From Kordia antarctica (GTDB taxonomy: Bacteria > Bacteroidota > Bacteroidia > Flavobacteriales > Flavobacteriaceae): 64,000 nt of DNA. The notes below the pieces were generated by a model. It saw only the letters and a program-made list of their open reading frames with translations, did not search any database and was not told the origin of the DNA. Below are positions 1 through 7,996 of this stretch, one piece after another (the stretch's first letter is position 1; the number at the start of each line of letters is the position of its first letter). Made by a program: the position numbers and the translations under genes. The stretch lies in the NCBI RefSeq assembly GCF_009901525.1, contig NZ_CP019288.1, positions 682,001 to 746,000 of the forward strand, read 5' to 3'.

Positions 1-528
1 CATTCCTGTGAGTACATCTCCAGGAAAATGTACGCCAATGTAAATTCGGCTATAACCAACACATGCAGCCCAAAATAAAAGTATGAATACGATGTATTTG
101 AAGTGTTTACGTAAAACCAAGCCAATAAATGTAGCTAAAGCCATTGCGTTGGAAGCATGACCTGAAAAATATCCAAATTGTCCGCCACAATAAGGTTCTA
201 ATTTACCATTTATTAAAGTCGTTTTCACCAATCGCATGTGATCTATTAAATCAGCTGTGTGACAAGGTCTTAGACGTAAAAAGAGTGTTTTTTTGAATAG
301 ATTTGCGGTTTGATCGGTAATTGTAATTAATAATGCTACCAATACAAGTGTAAAGAATATTTCTTTCTTATTGTGTGTTTTTAAGATGAGAATCAACAAA
401 AAAGCATACAACGGAATTGCGTAGTATTTATCCGTGATAAACATCCAAAAACCGTCCCAAGTTGGCGTTCCGAGTCCATTTAAGAATAAAAATAATTCTT
501 TGTCGTAATTTATGAGTTGATCGATCAT
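1..528 (-). CDS. PAP2-family phosphatase, partial (3' end outside window)
   Basis: Reading back from an ATG at 528 gives 176 codons running off the left edge. The protein has several hydrophobic segments and the three PAP2 signature blocks in order: KTLFLRLRP (KX6RP type), SGH (in YFSGHASNA) and SRIYIGVHFPGD (SRX5HX3D). These hold the catalytic His residues of the lipid phosphatase / undecaprenyl-diphosphate phosphatase superfamily. The likely role is dephosphorylation of a membrane lipid phosphate at the inner membrane; the exact substrate cannot be told. It is the last visible gene of a same-strand row (MATE, small acidic protein, lipoprotein), 21 bp after the lipoprotein gene. The C-terminus is not visible. 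Confidence 0.88.
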   Translation of the reverse strand, partial: MIDQLINYDKELFLFLNGLGTPTWDGFWMFITDKYYAIPLYAFLLILILKTHNKKEIFFTLVLVALLITITDQTANLFKKTLFLRLRPCHTADLIDHMRLVKTTLINGKLEPYCGGQFGYFSGHASNAMALATFIGLVLRKHFKYIVFILLFWAACVGYSRIYIGVHFPGDVLTGM

Positions 529-549
529 ATTTATTATATACCCAACTAT

Positions 550-1386
550 TTACCTATTGAATCTAAAAGTAGAATCAACAGCAATATTCTTTTTATTGAT
601 TAAATCGTTTCGTATTTTTCCTTCAAGCGAAAGCTCATTGACTCTTGTACTACTACTTGTTGTATAAAAAGAAATTTGATCTCCGTTTGAAGAAATTATC
701 ATTTTTTGTTCAATTCTCTCAAGAGTTTTAAAGTCGTATACGAACGCGTGTGTCAAAATGTAACCACTAATAAATTCTTTATTTGTAGCATCTAAAACAG
801 GCGGAATAAGTAAAGCATCATGTACCAAAACTACATAATCTATTTCTTTTAATTGATTCAAACCTTTGTGATAACGCGATTCAATACGAACTTTTTCGCT
901 CATAGTAATGGAATCCATAACTGCAATGCTAGACTTTTTTTGCATAGCTTCTTCCCAAATTTCTTTGGCATTTCTTGTATCATAGGTTGATGTAGGAAAT
1001 TTCAAACTATAGCCAGTTCTAGCTCGTTGAGCATTTGTTTTACGGAATGAATCGTAATTAACATTATTTTTATTATGAATAAATAATGTGTTATTCTCTG
1101 TCATTTTCAACGAATCTATGTTTATTTCTTCTTCAATAGAAGTGTCAATAATAGCAGAAATAATTTCCATTTCATCTTTGGTATGAATTACTTTGACTGC
1201 AGTATTAAATTCTTGAAGCTTTTCAATAGAAGCGACTTTGGTAATCATTGAATCTAATTCACTATTTGTTTCTGTTGCTAATTGGTTGTAGACTTCTGAG
1301 CGAATTGTTACGAATGGTTCTGGTTCAGTATTACAAGAAGTAAAAATGCACAAGCATATGCATATTAGTAGTAAAGGTGTTCTCAT
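550..1386 (-). CDS. Lipoprotein of unknown function
   Basis: 278 aa. The N-terminus is a lipoprotein signal: a short basic start, a Leu/Ile/Cys-rich core and a lipobox FTSC with Cys18 as the predicted lipidated residue, followed by an acidic NTEPEP stretch. The mature part is hydrophilic, rich in Ser, Thr, Ile and Lys, with no repeat or motif I recognise. It probably sits on the periplasmic or outer membrane face. It lies 19 bp downstream of the 75-aa acidic gene and 21 bp upstream of the PAP2 gene, so co-transcription is likely. I do not recognise the family. Confidence 0.72.
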   Translation of the reverse strand: MRTPLLLICICLCIFTSCNTEPEPFVTIRSEVYNQLATETNSELDSMITKVASIEKLQEFNTAVKVIHTKDEMEIISAIIDTSIEEEINIDSLKMTENNTLFIHNKNNVNYDSFRKTNAQRARTGYSLKFPTSTYDTRNAKEIWEEAMQKKSSIAVMDSITMSEKVRIESRYHKGLNQLKEIDYVVLVHDALLIPPVLDATNKEFISGYILTHAFVYDFKTLERIEQKMIISSNGDQISFYTTSSSTRVNELSLEGKIRNDLINKKNIAVDSTFRFNR

Positions 1387-1405
1387 TTGTTAATTGTTTT
1401 TAGGA

Positions 1406-1633
1406 TTAATCGTCATATCTAGATAATTCGCGATCATAAAAGTCGTTTGCGGCTTGGATTAAATTTTCGGATTCAGAAGCCAATTCTTTTTCGTCTTCTT
1501 TATCAAATTCTTCTAACCATTCTACTTCATCATTTTCTAGATTGATGATGAATCTTGGGAATTCGGTATGTATAATGAAAATTGCATCGGGATAATCTGT
1601 ATTATCGCCCAATAAAAATTTAGGAAACTCCAT
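1406..1633 (-). CDS. Small acidic protein of unknown function
   Basis: 75 aa, strongly acidic in its second half (clusters such as EEFDKEDEKELASESE), with no signal peptide or membrane segment, so probably cytoplasmic. The N-terminal half (FPKFLLGDNTDYPDAIFIIHTEFPRF is described here only by its composition) is mixed hydrophobic and may form a small beta-rich fold. Its first 14 bases overlap the end of the MATE exporter gene, which suggests translational coupling. Short proteins of this kind next to unrelated genes are common in Flavobacteriaceae, but no function is known to me. Confidence 0.68.
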   Translation of the reverse strand: MEFPKFLLGDNTDYPDAIFIIHTEFPRFIINLENDEVEWLEEFDKEDEKELASESENLIQAANDFYDRELSRYDD

Positions 1634-3011
1634 AAATAGCTTGATTTTTAATAAGTTTTTTTGATAAATAATTGAATCTAATATACAATAATATTGCAGA
1701 AACGGTCAATCCGACGAGTAAACCCACCCAGATTCCTGCACTTTTGTATTCGGTGTGTAATCCGAGATAGTACGAAGTTGGAAAACCAACCATCCAATAC
1801 GCGAAAAATGTGATGAATGCCGGAATTTTAACATCTTGTAAACCGCGTAAAATACCCAAACCAACCACTTGAATTCCGTCTGAAATTTGAAAGAATGCAG
1901 CAACTAAGAGTAATTTGCCCGCAACCATAATTACTTCCTGATTGTCTACAAAGTTTACAGTATCTGTTTCGTTGATATATAAGGTTGGAAACCAGTTATT
2001 AAACACCATAAACATGATTGCGAAAAATATGTCAATAATCAACACTAATAGAAAAAGAGAAAATGCAATTCGGCGTAATTCTCCAAAACGACGCAATCCT
2101 TTTTGATTTCCTACTCTGATTGTTGCCGCAACACTTAATCCCATTGCAACCATAAACGTCATGGAAGAAAGGTTTAATGCGATTTGATTTGCCGCTTGTG
2201 AATTCTTCCCTAAAATACCTGACAACCAAATGGCAGCCGTAAAAATTCCTACTTCAAAAAGCATTTGTAACGACGATGGAAAACCTAAGGAGATAATCTT
2301 TTTTAATACTGATTTTTTAATTTCTTTAAAGTTGAAATTGGTAACGTATTCTTTAAATTTGTTTTTGTAACGTAATAATAACCAGATAAATACCAACATG
2401 ACTATTCGTGAAACTAAGGTTCCGATTGCTGCGCCAATAATTCCCCATTTAGGGAAAATCCAGATTCCAAAAATTAAAAAATAGTTGATAATGATGTTTA
2501 CTACATTTGCCAATAATGTTGCCCACATGGCGTATTTTGTTTGCGATAAACCATCTGCAAATTGCTTAAATGCCTGAAATATAATCAACGGAATTAAGGA
2601 AGCGGCAACTAAGTTTAGATACGGAATTGCTAAATCGACAACTTCTTCTGGTTGATCCATGATGTACATTAACGGTTTGGACATAATAGCACCAACAAAA
2701 ACGATAATTGCAATAATAGTACAAAGGATTAAACCATGTTTGAGCGCGCCTTTTACTTTCGCGGTATCGCCTTCAGCATCAGCTTCTGCAACTAATGTTG
2801 TAATTGCTGTTGAAAAACCGATTCCAATTGACATGGCAATGAACAGAAAACTATTACCTAATGAAACTGCTGCAAGTTCCGCAGTTCCTAATTGACCAAC
2901 CATTGCATTATCTACAAAACCGACAAATGTATGTCCTAGCATTCCCAAGATAATTGGAGATGCAAGCTTCAAATTATAGGCAAATTCTCTGGTGTAGTTT
3001 TGTAAAATCAC
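1620..3011 (-). CDS. MATE-family multidrug efflux transporter
   Basis: 463 aa with about 12 hydrophobic segments in two similar halves, as expected of MATE/NorM exporters, and close to their usual 450-470 aa. The N-terminal motif ILGMLGHTFVGFVDNAMVGQLGTAELAAVSLG is split here into its key parts: 'GHTFVGFVDNAMVG' and 'AELAAVSLG', both characteristic of the family. The role is Na+ or H+ driven export of cationic compounds across the inner membrane. It is the first gene of a minus-strand group, followed by the overlapping acidic protein gene. The start at 3011 fits the family; the 221 bp upstream separate it from the divergent peptide genes. Confidence 0.93.
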   Translation of the reverse strand: MILQNYTREFAYNLKLASPIILGMLGHTFVGFVDNAMVGQLGTAELAAVSLGNSFLFIAMSIGIGFSTAITTLVAEADAEGDTAKVKGALKHGLILCTIIAIIVFVGAIMSKPLMYIMDQPEEVVDLAIPYLNLVAASLIPLIIFQAFKQFADGLSQTKYAMWATLLANVVNIIINYFLIFGIWIFPKWGIIGAAIGTLVSRIVMLVFIWLLLRYKNKFKEYVTNFNFKEIKKSVLKKIISLGFPSSLQMLFEVGIFTAAIWLSGILGKNSQAANQIALNLSSMTFMVAMGLSVAATIRVGNQKGLRRFGELRRIAFSLFLLVLIIDIFFAIMFMVFNNWFPTLYINETDTVNFVDNQEVIMVAGKLLLVAAFFQISDGIQVVGLGILRGLQDVKIPAFITFFAYWMVGFPTSYYLGLHTEYKSAGIWVGLLVGLTVSAILLYIRFNYLSKKLIKNQAIYGVS

Positions 3012-3232
3012 TGGTTATTTTTTCAAATGGCAAATATAGTCCACTTTTGCTTTTACAGCTACATTTCTAGCCTAATTTATCCTTTCCATTTTATAAATTG
3101 AACAGCTATAATTTGTAAACTGTGTACTAGACTCCTTTTATTTTCGAAATATGAATCGTATTTTTAATATTATAAAAAGGTGAACCCTGAAAAACCTCAA
3201 AAAGAGTAAGGACAACTTAAAACTAAAATACC
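3012..3232. other. Intergenic region between MATE gene and peptide array
   Basis: Divergent 221-bp spacer that must hold the promoters for the MATE gene and the first peptide gene. I see no TAnnTTTG box with convincing spacing. Its last 57 bases are copy 1 of the leader repeat described separately. Confidence 0.4.
3176..3232 (+). repeat. Direct repeat, 5' leader copy 1 of peptide array
   Basis: 57 bases directly before the first peptide ATG. They match the corresponding stretches before the next two peptide genes almost base for base (core AAAGGTGAACCC, then AAACCTCAAAAAGAGTAAGG), 3 bases shorter near the 3' end. The stretch is non-coding. Confidence 0.85.
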
Positions 3233-3412
3233 ATGAAAAAAGACATTTTAAACATCGTAGGAGCAACAGTTATTTCAAAAGAAAATCAAAGTCAAATAAA
3301 TGGTGGCGCTGGTTACGATTTATCTAAGTGCGGATGCGATTGCGCAGGACGCGTTACTGGACCAAAATATTGTAAATGGTACACAGCTTGTCCACAAATA
3401 TATACTTGTTAA
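3233..3412 (+). CDS. Double-glycine leader Cys-rich peptide, copy 1
   Basis: 59 aa, translated by hand. Leader of about 25 residues (MKKDILNIVGATVIS, then QSQINGG) ending in Gly24-Gly25, the cleavage motif recognised by C39 peptidase-type exporters. The core is about 34 residues with six Cys: a CGCDCAGRVTGP block, then three spaced Cys ending in YTC at the C-terminus. It is the first of three tandem paralogues. The core ends right after the last Cys, without the GS(E/D)(I/M) tail of the other two. Likely an exported, disulfide-bonded or post-translationally modified peptide (bacteriocin or signal). The family resemblance is in the leader; the activity is unknown, and no processing enzyme lies in the window. 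Confidence 0.82.
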   Translation: MKKDILNIVGATVISKENQSQINGGAGYDLSKCGCDCAGRVTGPKYCKWYTACPQIYTC

Positions 3413-3432
3413 CAGTATTTAAAAATCTAAAT

Positions 3433-3492
3433 AAAGGTGAACCCAGAAAAACCTCAAAAAGAGTAAGGAAAACAACTTAAAACTTAAATATC
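3433..3492 (+). repeat. Direct repeat, 5' leader copy 2 of peptide array
   Basis: 60 bases up to the second peptide ATG, near-identical to copies 1 and 3 (one clear change, CCCAGAAA versus CCCTGAAA). It lies only 20 bases after the stop of peptide 1, so the duplicated unit is leader plus gene. Confidence 0.85.
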
Positions 3493-3690
3493 ATGAAAAA
3501 AAACATTTTAAACATCGCAGGAGCAACAGCTATTTCTAAAGAAAATCAAAGTCAAATAAATGGTGGTGCAGGTTGGTCATCAAACTGTAGTGGTTGTGGA
3601 TGCGATTGCGCAGGACGTGTTACAGGACCAAAATGTTGCCAGTGGACTATTGCTTGTCCTCAAGTGTATACTTGTGGCAGCGAAATATAA
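3493..3690 (+). CDS. Double-glycine leader Cys-rich peptide, copy 2
   Basis: 65 aa. The leader is nearly identical to copy 1 (MKKNILNIAGATAIS, then QSQINGG), with cleavage expected after Gly25. The core has eight Cys (positions 32, 35, 37, 39, 48, 49, 55, 61) around the shared block CGCDCAGRVTGP and ends CGSEI. Two extra Cys relative to copy 1 (one before the block, one giving a CC pair) point to diversification after tandem duplication. It is probably exported with its leader removed. Whether the Cys form disulfides or thioether links cannot be told from sequence. Confidence in the coding call rests on conservation with the neighbours and the fully maintained frame. Confidence 0.88.
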   Translation: MKKNILNIAGATAISKENQSQINGGAGWSSNCSGCGCDCAGRVTGPKCCQWTIACPQVYTCGSEI

Positions 3691-3798
3691 GTTTCCAATA
3701 CATAGCTACGGTTCTGTTTTATGTTGAAGCAGAAAGGAAATAGAAACGATTTTAAACTATCATTTTAGAGTTTATTTGGTATTATATAAATATAACTT

Positions 3799-3858
3799 AA
3801 AGGTGAACCCTGAAAAACCTCAAAAAGAGTAAGGAAAACAACTTAAAACTTAAATATC
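3799..3858 (+). repeat. Direct repeat, 5' leader copy 3 of peptide array
   Basis: 60 bases ending at the third peptide ATG, essentially identical to copy 2 except for one base near the start. It is separated from peptide 2 by 108 bases of unrelated AT-rich sequence. Confidence 0.85.
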
Positions 3859-4053
3859 ATGAAAAACAACATTTTAAACATTAAAGGAGCAACAGCTATT
3901 TCTAAAGAAGGTCAGAGTCAAATTAATGGTGGTGCAAGCGGATGCAATTCATCAAAGTGCGGATGCGATTGTGCAGGACGTGTTACAGGACCAGCATGTT
4001 GTCAATTGATTTGGGGTTGCCTACAAGTATACACTTGTGGTAGCGACATGTAA
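3859..4053 (+). CDS. Double-glycine leader Cys-rich peptide, copy 3
   Basis: 64 aa. Leader MKNNILNIKGATAIS, then QSQINGG; GG at 24-25. The core has eight Cys (29, 34, 36, 38, 47, 48, 54, 60), the invariant CGCDCAGRVTGP block, a CC pair and a YTCGSDM tail. The core between the block and the tail differs most among the three copies (KYCKWYTAC, KCCQWTIAC, ACCQLIWGC), as expected for the part that faces a target. It is the last gene of the array and is followed by a strong terminator. Confidence 0.87.
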   Translation: MKNNILNIKGATAISKEGQSQINGGASGCNSSKCGCDCAGRVTGPACCQLIWGCLQVYTCGSDM

Positions 4054-4118
4054 GTTTCCAATACAAAACTTTAGTAAATTATAGATTTTCAAATAATATC
4101 TATAAAATTTAATGAACA

Positions 4119-4153
4119 AAAAGGCTTCTTGAAACGATTTCAAGAAGCCTTTT
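4119..4153. terminator. Bidirectional intrinsic terminator
   Basis: Perfect 16-bp stem (AAAAGGCTTCTTGAAA with its complement) around a 3-base CGA loop. The A/T-rich ends act as a T-tract on either strand. It sits between the stop of peptide 3 (plus) and the stop of the lanthipeptide-like gene (minus), so it can end both convergent transcripts. Confidence 0.9.
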
Positions 4154-4178
4154 ATATGTAAAAAATAGATTTCGCAGT

Positions 4179-4373
4179 TTATATATCTCCAGTTTCACAA
4201 TCTAGTTGATATGAATCTGTTAGCGTTTTCCTTCCTCCTTTTGGAGTTCTTGAGTTATCAATAGTACATGGCTGTGTAGAATTTTGAACAGTTCCTTTAC
4301 CAAGAATACTAAATGAATTTATTTTTGCTATTTGTATTTTTTTGAGATTTAAAAGTTTTCGTTTCGTTTTCAT
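4179..4373 (-). CDS. Class I lanthipeptide-like precursor
   Basis: 64 aa from an ATG at 4373. The N-terminus (MKTKRKLLNLKKIQIAKIN) fits the leader pattern of Bacteroidetes class I lanthipeptide and related precursors, roughly 'K-L-x-L-x-K-x-x-I-A-x-L-N', followed by a G-K-G stretch where the GG cleavage site usually lies. The core is rich in Thr and Ser with two Cys (36 and 59), compatible with thioether rings. No LanB/LanC homologue is in the window. A longer upstream reading would overlap the regulator gene and gives no extra motif, so the internal start is preferred. Assignment is by leader pattern only. Confidence 0.62.
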   Translation of the reverse strand: MKTKRKLLNLKKIQIAKINSFSILGKGTVQNSTQPCTIDNSRTPKGGRKTLTDSYQLDCETGDI

Positions 4374-4464
4374 ATGAGAATTTGTATTAGTTTCATACAA
4401 GATACATAACTGTATGTAATGAATGTTGAAATAGTATTGCTGTTTTATAAATTGAACAACCTTT

Positions 4465-6126
4465 TTAGCGTATTTTTTTGAGAAATGTAGATGGGTTTTC
4501 GCCTGTTTTTGATTTGAATGCACGCGAAAATGAACCATGACTCCTATAGCCTACTTCTTTGGCAATTGCCTTTATGGTATACATCCGAAACTTTTTATCA
4601 TTTTCAAGCCTGTCAAGTGTATATTGAATGCGAAGGTTGTTTAGATATTCTGTAAAAGTCATCTTTTTTTGCGTATTCAAAATACTTGACAAATAGGTTG
4701 TATTTGTGTCTATTTTTTTGGCAGTCGCATATAAGTTATATTTTGGATTTAAGTAAAATTCGTGTGTTTCTAAGTTTTTTAATTTTTGAAGAATCTCATC
4801 TACAGTTTTATCACTTTTTATAGCATTTTGTGGTGCTGGTTTAGGGATAATCTTTTCTTCGGCAACAACAACAACTTTCTTTTTAGTAAATTGTTTGTAC
4901 AATAAGAAACCAAATATTCCGATGACGGCAATAGCAATACATAAAAATATGTAGAATCGTTTTTTATCTTTTTGTTGTTGTGCTTGAAACTTGTTTTTAA
5001 TCTTTTCAATTTCGTACTTAGTTGCAGTTTGAAGCACCGTTTCTTTATTTCCATTGGCTAGAATACTGGCGTTTAAATCTGTTGATTTTTGCCTATAGAT
5101 TGATTCCTTTTCAAATTGTTTGCTGCTTTTGTAAATATTAGCTTGCAACAGTAAAACGTCATGACAATCTGTTATCAACATTTTGTTTTCTTGGTAACGT
5201 ATTTCAAGATCGTTCAAAAAAGACAATGCTTCTGTGTATTCTGTTTTTTGAACATGATAATTTGCCAACAAATACATGATTTTAGAAATTTGTATATCGT
5301 TTTCTAAAACCTCAAAAATTTCTTTTGCTTTTATTAGGTTTTCATATGCTTCAGGGAAAAGTTCCTTTGCAGTATATGTTTTTCCTTTTAATTCGAATAA
5401 ATACGCTTTTCCTTCAACATCGTTATAATAATCAGCGATAATAATGCCTTTATCAATGTAAAATAATGCAGAATCTAGCTTTTTTTCAGCCTGATACGCT
5501 TTTGCAATAAACATATGATAATTGATATAATTTTCTACATAATTAATTGAATCTTTTTCGATTAACTTTTTTTCTTCAATAGTAGTAATGGCTTCTTTAA
5601 AGATTTTCTTAACTTCTGCATAATTTTCAAGTTCTAAACCCAAAATCTCCATATTTCCATTAATATGAATAAGTTGTGAGGTTCTTTTATTACGCTGTGC
5701 AACTCCGTATGTGTCTAGTAAAATTTGACCCGCTTTGTATTTATTGCCCAATTCTATTTCGGTTGTTGCTATTGCTAATTTTGTTTGAATATAACGTGCG
5801 CTATCCGCATCATCAGAAATATTTTGCAATGCTTTTTCATATTCAGACATCGCATCGTTGTAAATTCCTCTACTTTGGTAAAACTCCCCTAAGTAATAAT
5901 GCGCGCGATATATGTGTACAGAGTCATTCATAGTTTTTGCCTTATGAAAATACTCCATCCGAAGTTCTATCATCGAATCTATTTCAATTCCTTGATATGT
6001 TAATACAGCTTGTTCTGCTTCATCAAGAATTATTGTGATGTCTTTATTGGCTTCTTCTTGTGAAATAGTATCCGCACAAGAAAATGCTAAAAAACTAAGC
6101 AAGCATATGAGTAAAAAACGATTCAT
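4465..6126 (-). CDS. Membrane-bound TPR / AraC-type transcriptional regulator
   Basis: 553 aa. The N-terminus is a lipoprotein-like signal with lipobox LAFSC. Next come about 330 residues of helical TPR-type repeats (for example YYLGEFYQSRGIYNDAMSEYEKAL in pieces 'YYLGEFYQSRG' and 'AMSEYEKAL'). A single membrane segment follows near residue 395 (FYIFLCIAIAVIGIFGFLLY). The C-terminus is an AraC/XylS helix-turn-helix domain (IKAIAKEVGYRSHGSFSRAF). This layout is frequent in Flavobacteriaceae and is thought to couple a periplasmic or peptide signal to transcription. It lies next to the lanthipeptide-like gene on the same strand, so control of the peptide genes is plausible but unproven. Confidence 0.85.
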   Translation of the reverse strand: MNRFLLICLLSFLAFSCADTISQEEANKDITIILDEAEQAVLTYQGIEIDSMIELRMEYFHKAKTMNDSVHIYRAHYYLGEFYQSRGIYNDAMSEYEKALQNISDDADSARYIQTKLAIATTEIELGNKYKAGQILLDTYGVAQRNKRTSQLIHINGNMEILGLELENYAEVKKIFKEAITTIEEKKLIEKDSINYVENYINYHMFIAKAYQAEKKLDSALFYIDKGIIIADYYNDVEGKAYLFELKGKTYTAKELFPEAYENLIKAKEIFEVLENDIQISKIMYLLANYHVQKTEYTEALSFLNDLEIRYQENKMLITDCHDVLLLQANIYKSSKQFEKESIYRQKSTDLNASILANGNKETVLQTATKYEIEKIKNKFQAQQQKDKKRFYIFLCIAIAVIGIFGFLLYKQFTKKKVVVVAEEKIIPKPAPQNAIKSDKTVDEILQKLKNLETHEFYLNPKYNLYATAKKIDTNTTYLSSILNTQKKMTFTEYLNNLRIQYTLDRLENDKKFRMYTIKAIAKEVGYRSHGSFSRAFKSKTGENPSTFLKKIR

Positions 6127-6474
6127 ATTTATAAATTATATCCTTTTGAGAAATATACTTTTTTTACAATTAGGACAAAGAATTATCTGCCCTTTTTTTA
6201 TGGGATTCCGCAATTGTACTATAAGAAACCCATTTATAATAGAAATAAACCCTTTATATTCTTTTTTAACTTCATTTTAAGAAATAAAGTAGCAACTATT
6301 TCTTCAAAAATTCATAAAAAGACATCAAATTATGATCCCTTTTTCAATTACAAATATCTGATAAACAATTTATTAGTACAAACACCTCATTATTGAATCA
6401 CGTATTTGTACGTTAAATCTTTCCATTTATTGTTTATAAATTTGACATAATTATTAATCATAACAAATACTATC
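6127..6474. other. Intergenic region, AT-rich
   Basis: 348 bases between divergent genes. Short open frames here have no domain, biased composition or conserved start and look fortuitous. The only signal I can support is the promoter box before the 110-aa gene. Confidence 0.5.
6437..6444 (+). promoter_or_regulatory. Bacteroidetes -7 promoter box (TAAATTTG)
   Basis: Exact match to the TAnnTTTG consensus, 31 bases before the ATG of the 110-aa gene. A TTTG lies upstream at 6405-6408, but the spacing is longer than usual, so the -33 element is uncertain. Confidence 0.5.
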
Positions 6475-6807
6475 ATGGCTGGAAAGAAATTTAACAACAA
6501 ATCAAAAAATTACATCAATGTAACTTTATTAATTCGTCAAGGGACAAATATTCAAAAGCCTTCTTTAGAGCAGAAATTCTCTTTAGATGCTGGAGAATCT
6601 AAATTTGTAGAGTATGGAAATGCAACCAATATTTTCTTGAACGGTTTGGTACTTGAGTATAAGGATAAATCATCACAATCGCTTACAAATGCAAGAGAAG
6701 AAGTGATTGCTACAGGAGTTGCACCAACTTTTGATTGGGTTTTAAATACACATAGTGTTATTACCATCAACAGTACAAACGGATTGGACATTTCTGCGAG
6801 TAACTAA
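6475..6807 (+). CDS. Conserved-looking small protein of unknown function
   Basis: 110 aa, no signal peptide, no Cys, no membrane segment. The sequence alternates polar and hydrophobic residues with many Asn, Ser and Thr (for example NVTLLIRQGTNIQ and THSVITINSTNGLDIS), suggesting an all-beta fold. It stands alone between its own promoter box and its own terminator, so it is a single-gene transcript. I do not recognise the family. The clean promoter-gene-terminator layout and well-kept frame argue that it is real and possibly abundant. Confidence 0.75.
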   Translation: MAGKKFNNKSKNYINVTLLIRQGTNIQKPSLEQKFSLDAGESKFVEYGNATNIFLNGLVLEYKDKSSQSLTNAREEVIATGVAPTFDWVLNTHSVITINSTNGLDISASN

Positions 6808-6813
6808 AAAAGT

Positions 6814-6848
6814 AAAAGCGGCATTTTCGTATTGAAAATGCCGCTTTT
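6814..6848. terminator. Intrinsic terminator after 110-aa gene
   Basis: 15-bp perfect stem AAAAGCGGCATTTTC with its complement, 5-base loop, then T-run on the plus strand; A-run before it makes it usable from the minus strand too. Confidence 0.9.
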
Positions 6849-6927
6849 TTATGTTTTGGGTTTTGGGAATTTAAACGCAAAAGGTGTATCTCAATTTTTA
6901 AATCATTTAATTTTTTAATTAATTTAA

Positions 6928-7878
6928 CTACTTCTTCAAAAAAGAAACTACGTTCTCCTCTATTCTGTCCATAATATTTGAAACATCGCCTTTTACAAAA
7001 GTTTCTCCTGTAATATTCTCATACAATTCTATATAACGCTCAGAAACTGAGTTGACATATTCATCGCTCATCAAAGGAATTTCTTGTCCTTCTTTTCCTT
7101 GAAAATCGTTACCAATTAGCCATTGACGGACAAATTCTTTCGATAATTGTTTTTGTGGTTGTTGCTTTTTCTGCAGTTCGTTATACGTATCCGCATAGAA
7201 ATAACGGGAAGAATCTGGTGTGTGAATTTCGTCAATCAATACAATTTTTCCTTCTTTAGTTTTACCAAATTCGTATTTTGTATCAACCAAAATCAAACCT
7301 CTTTCTTTGGCGATTTTTGTTCCTTCTTTAAATAATAAATAGGTATATATTTCTAATAGAATATAATCTTCTTCAGAAACAATTCCACGAGAAAGTATAT
7401 CTTCACGAGAAATATCTTCATCATGTTCGCCCATTTCTGCTTTGGTTGCTGGCGTAATAATTGGCGAAGGAAATTTATCATTCTCAATCATTCCATTCGA
7501 CATTTCCACGCCGCAAAGCATACGTTTTCCCGCTTTATATTCACGTGCTGCATGACCTGACATATAACCTCTAATCACCATTTCCACCTTAAAAGGTTCA
7601 CACGCGTGACCAATAGCAACATTCGGATCTGGCGTTGCAATCAACCAATTTGGCACCAAATGTTCCGTAGCTTTCATCATTTTAGTGGCAATCTGATTTA
7701 AAATCTGCCCTTTATACGGAATTCCTTTTGGCATCACAACATCAAAAGCTGACAATCTATCAGATGCAATCATCACAAGCAAGTCGTCATTAATTGTATA
7801 TACTTCGCGTACTTTTCCTGTGTATTTTGCTGTTTGCCCGGGAAAATTAAAATTCGTCTCAGTAATCGTAGTGCTCAT
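6928..7878 (-). CDS. purC: Phosphoribosylaminoimidazole-succinocarboxamide synthase
   Basis: 316 aa SAICAR synthase, which joins aspartate to CAIR with ATP in de novo purine synthesis, in the cytoplasm. Characteristic blocks are visible: GKVREVY near the N-terminus, [15 protein letters not shown] (substrate loop), [20 protein letters not shown] region and LVDTKYEFG followed by [13 protein letters not shown]. The length fits the longer Bacteroidetes/eukaryote-like form. It lies downstream of phoH on the same strand, with a 325-bp spacer holding repeats, so it may have its own promoter. Assignment is secure. Confidence 0.97.
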   Translation of the reverse strand: MSTTITETNFNFPGQTAKYTGKVREVYTINDDLLVMIASDRLSAFDVVMPKGIPYKGQILNQIATKMMKATEHLVPNWLIATPDPNVAIGHACEPFKVEMVIRGYMSGHAAREYKAGKRMLCGVEMSNGMIENDKFPSPIITPATKAEMGEHDEDISREDILSRGIVSEEDYILLEIYTYLLFKEGTKIAKERGLILVDTKYEFGKTKEGKIVLIDEIHTPDSSRYFYADTYNELQKKQQPQKQLSKEFVRQWLIGNDFQGKEGQEIPLMSDEYVNSVSERYIELYENITGETFVKGDVSNIMDRIEENVVSFLKK

Positions 7879-7996
7879 TGTTTGTTGGGTCTATTGTGAT
7901 TTGTTTATTCGTTAATTTGCTTTTCTGTTAATTCAGTATTCGTGAAAAAACTTCTTAAATCAAAAATCAGCATTCGTTAATCGTTATTATTTGCTT

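Noticed and set aside
4374-4538. N-terminal extension of the lanthipeptide-like gene
   Set aside because: Would overlap the regulator gene and places the leader motif mid-protein; the internal ATG gives a standard precursor.
6035-6396. Open frames of 60-85 codons upstream of the TPR/AraC gene
   Set aside because: Phe/Ile/Asn-rich products of AT-rich sequence, overlapping the regulator start, without motifs.
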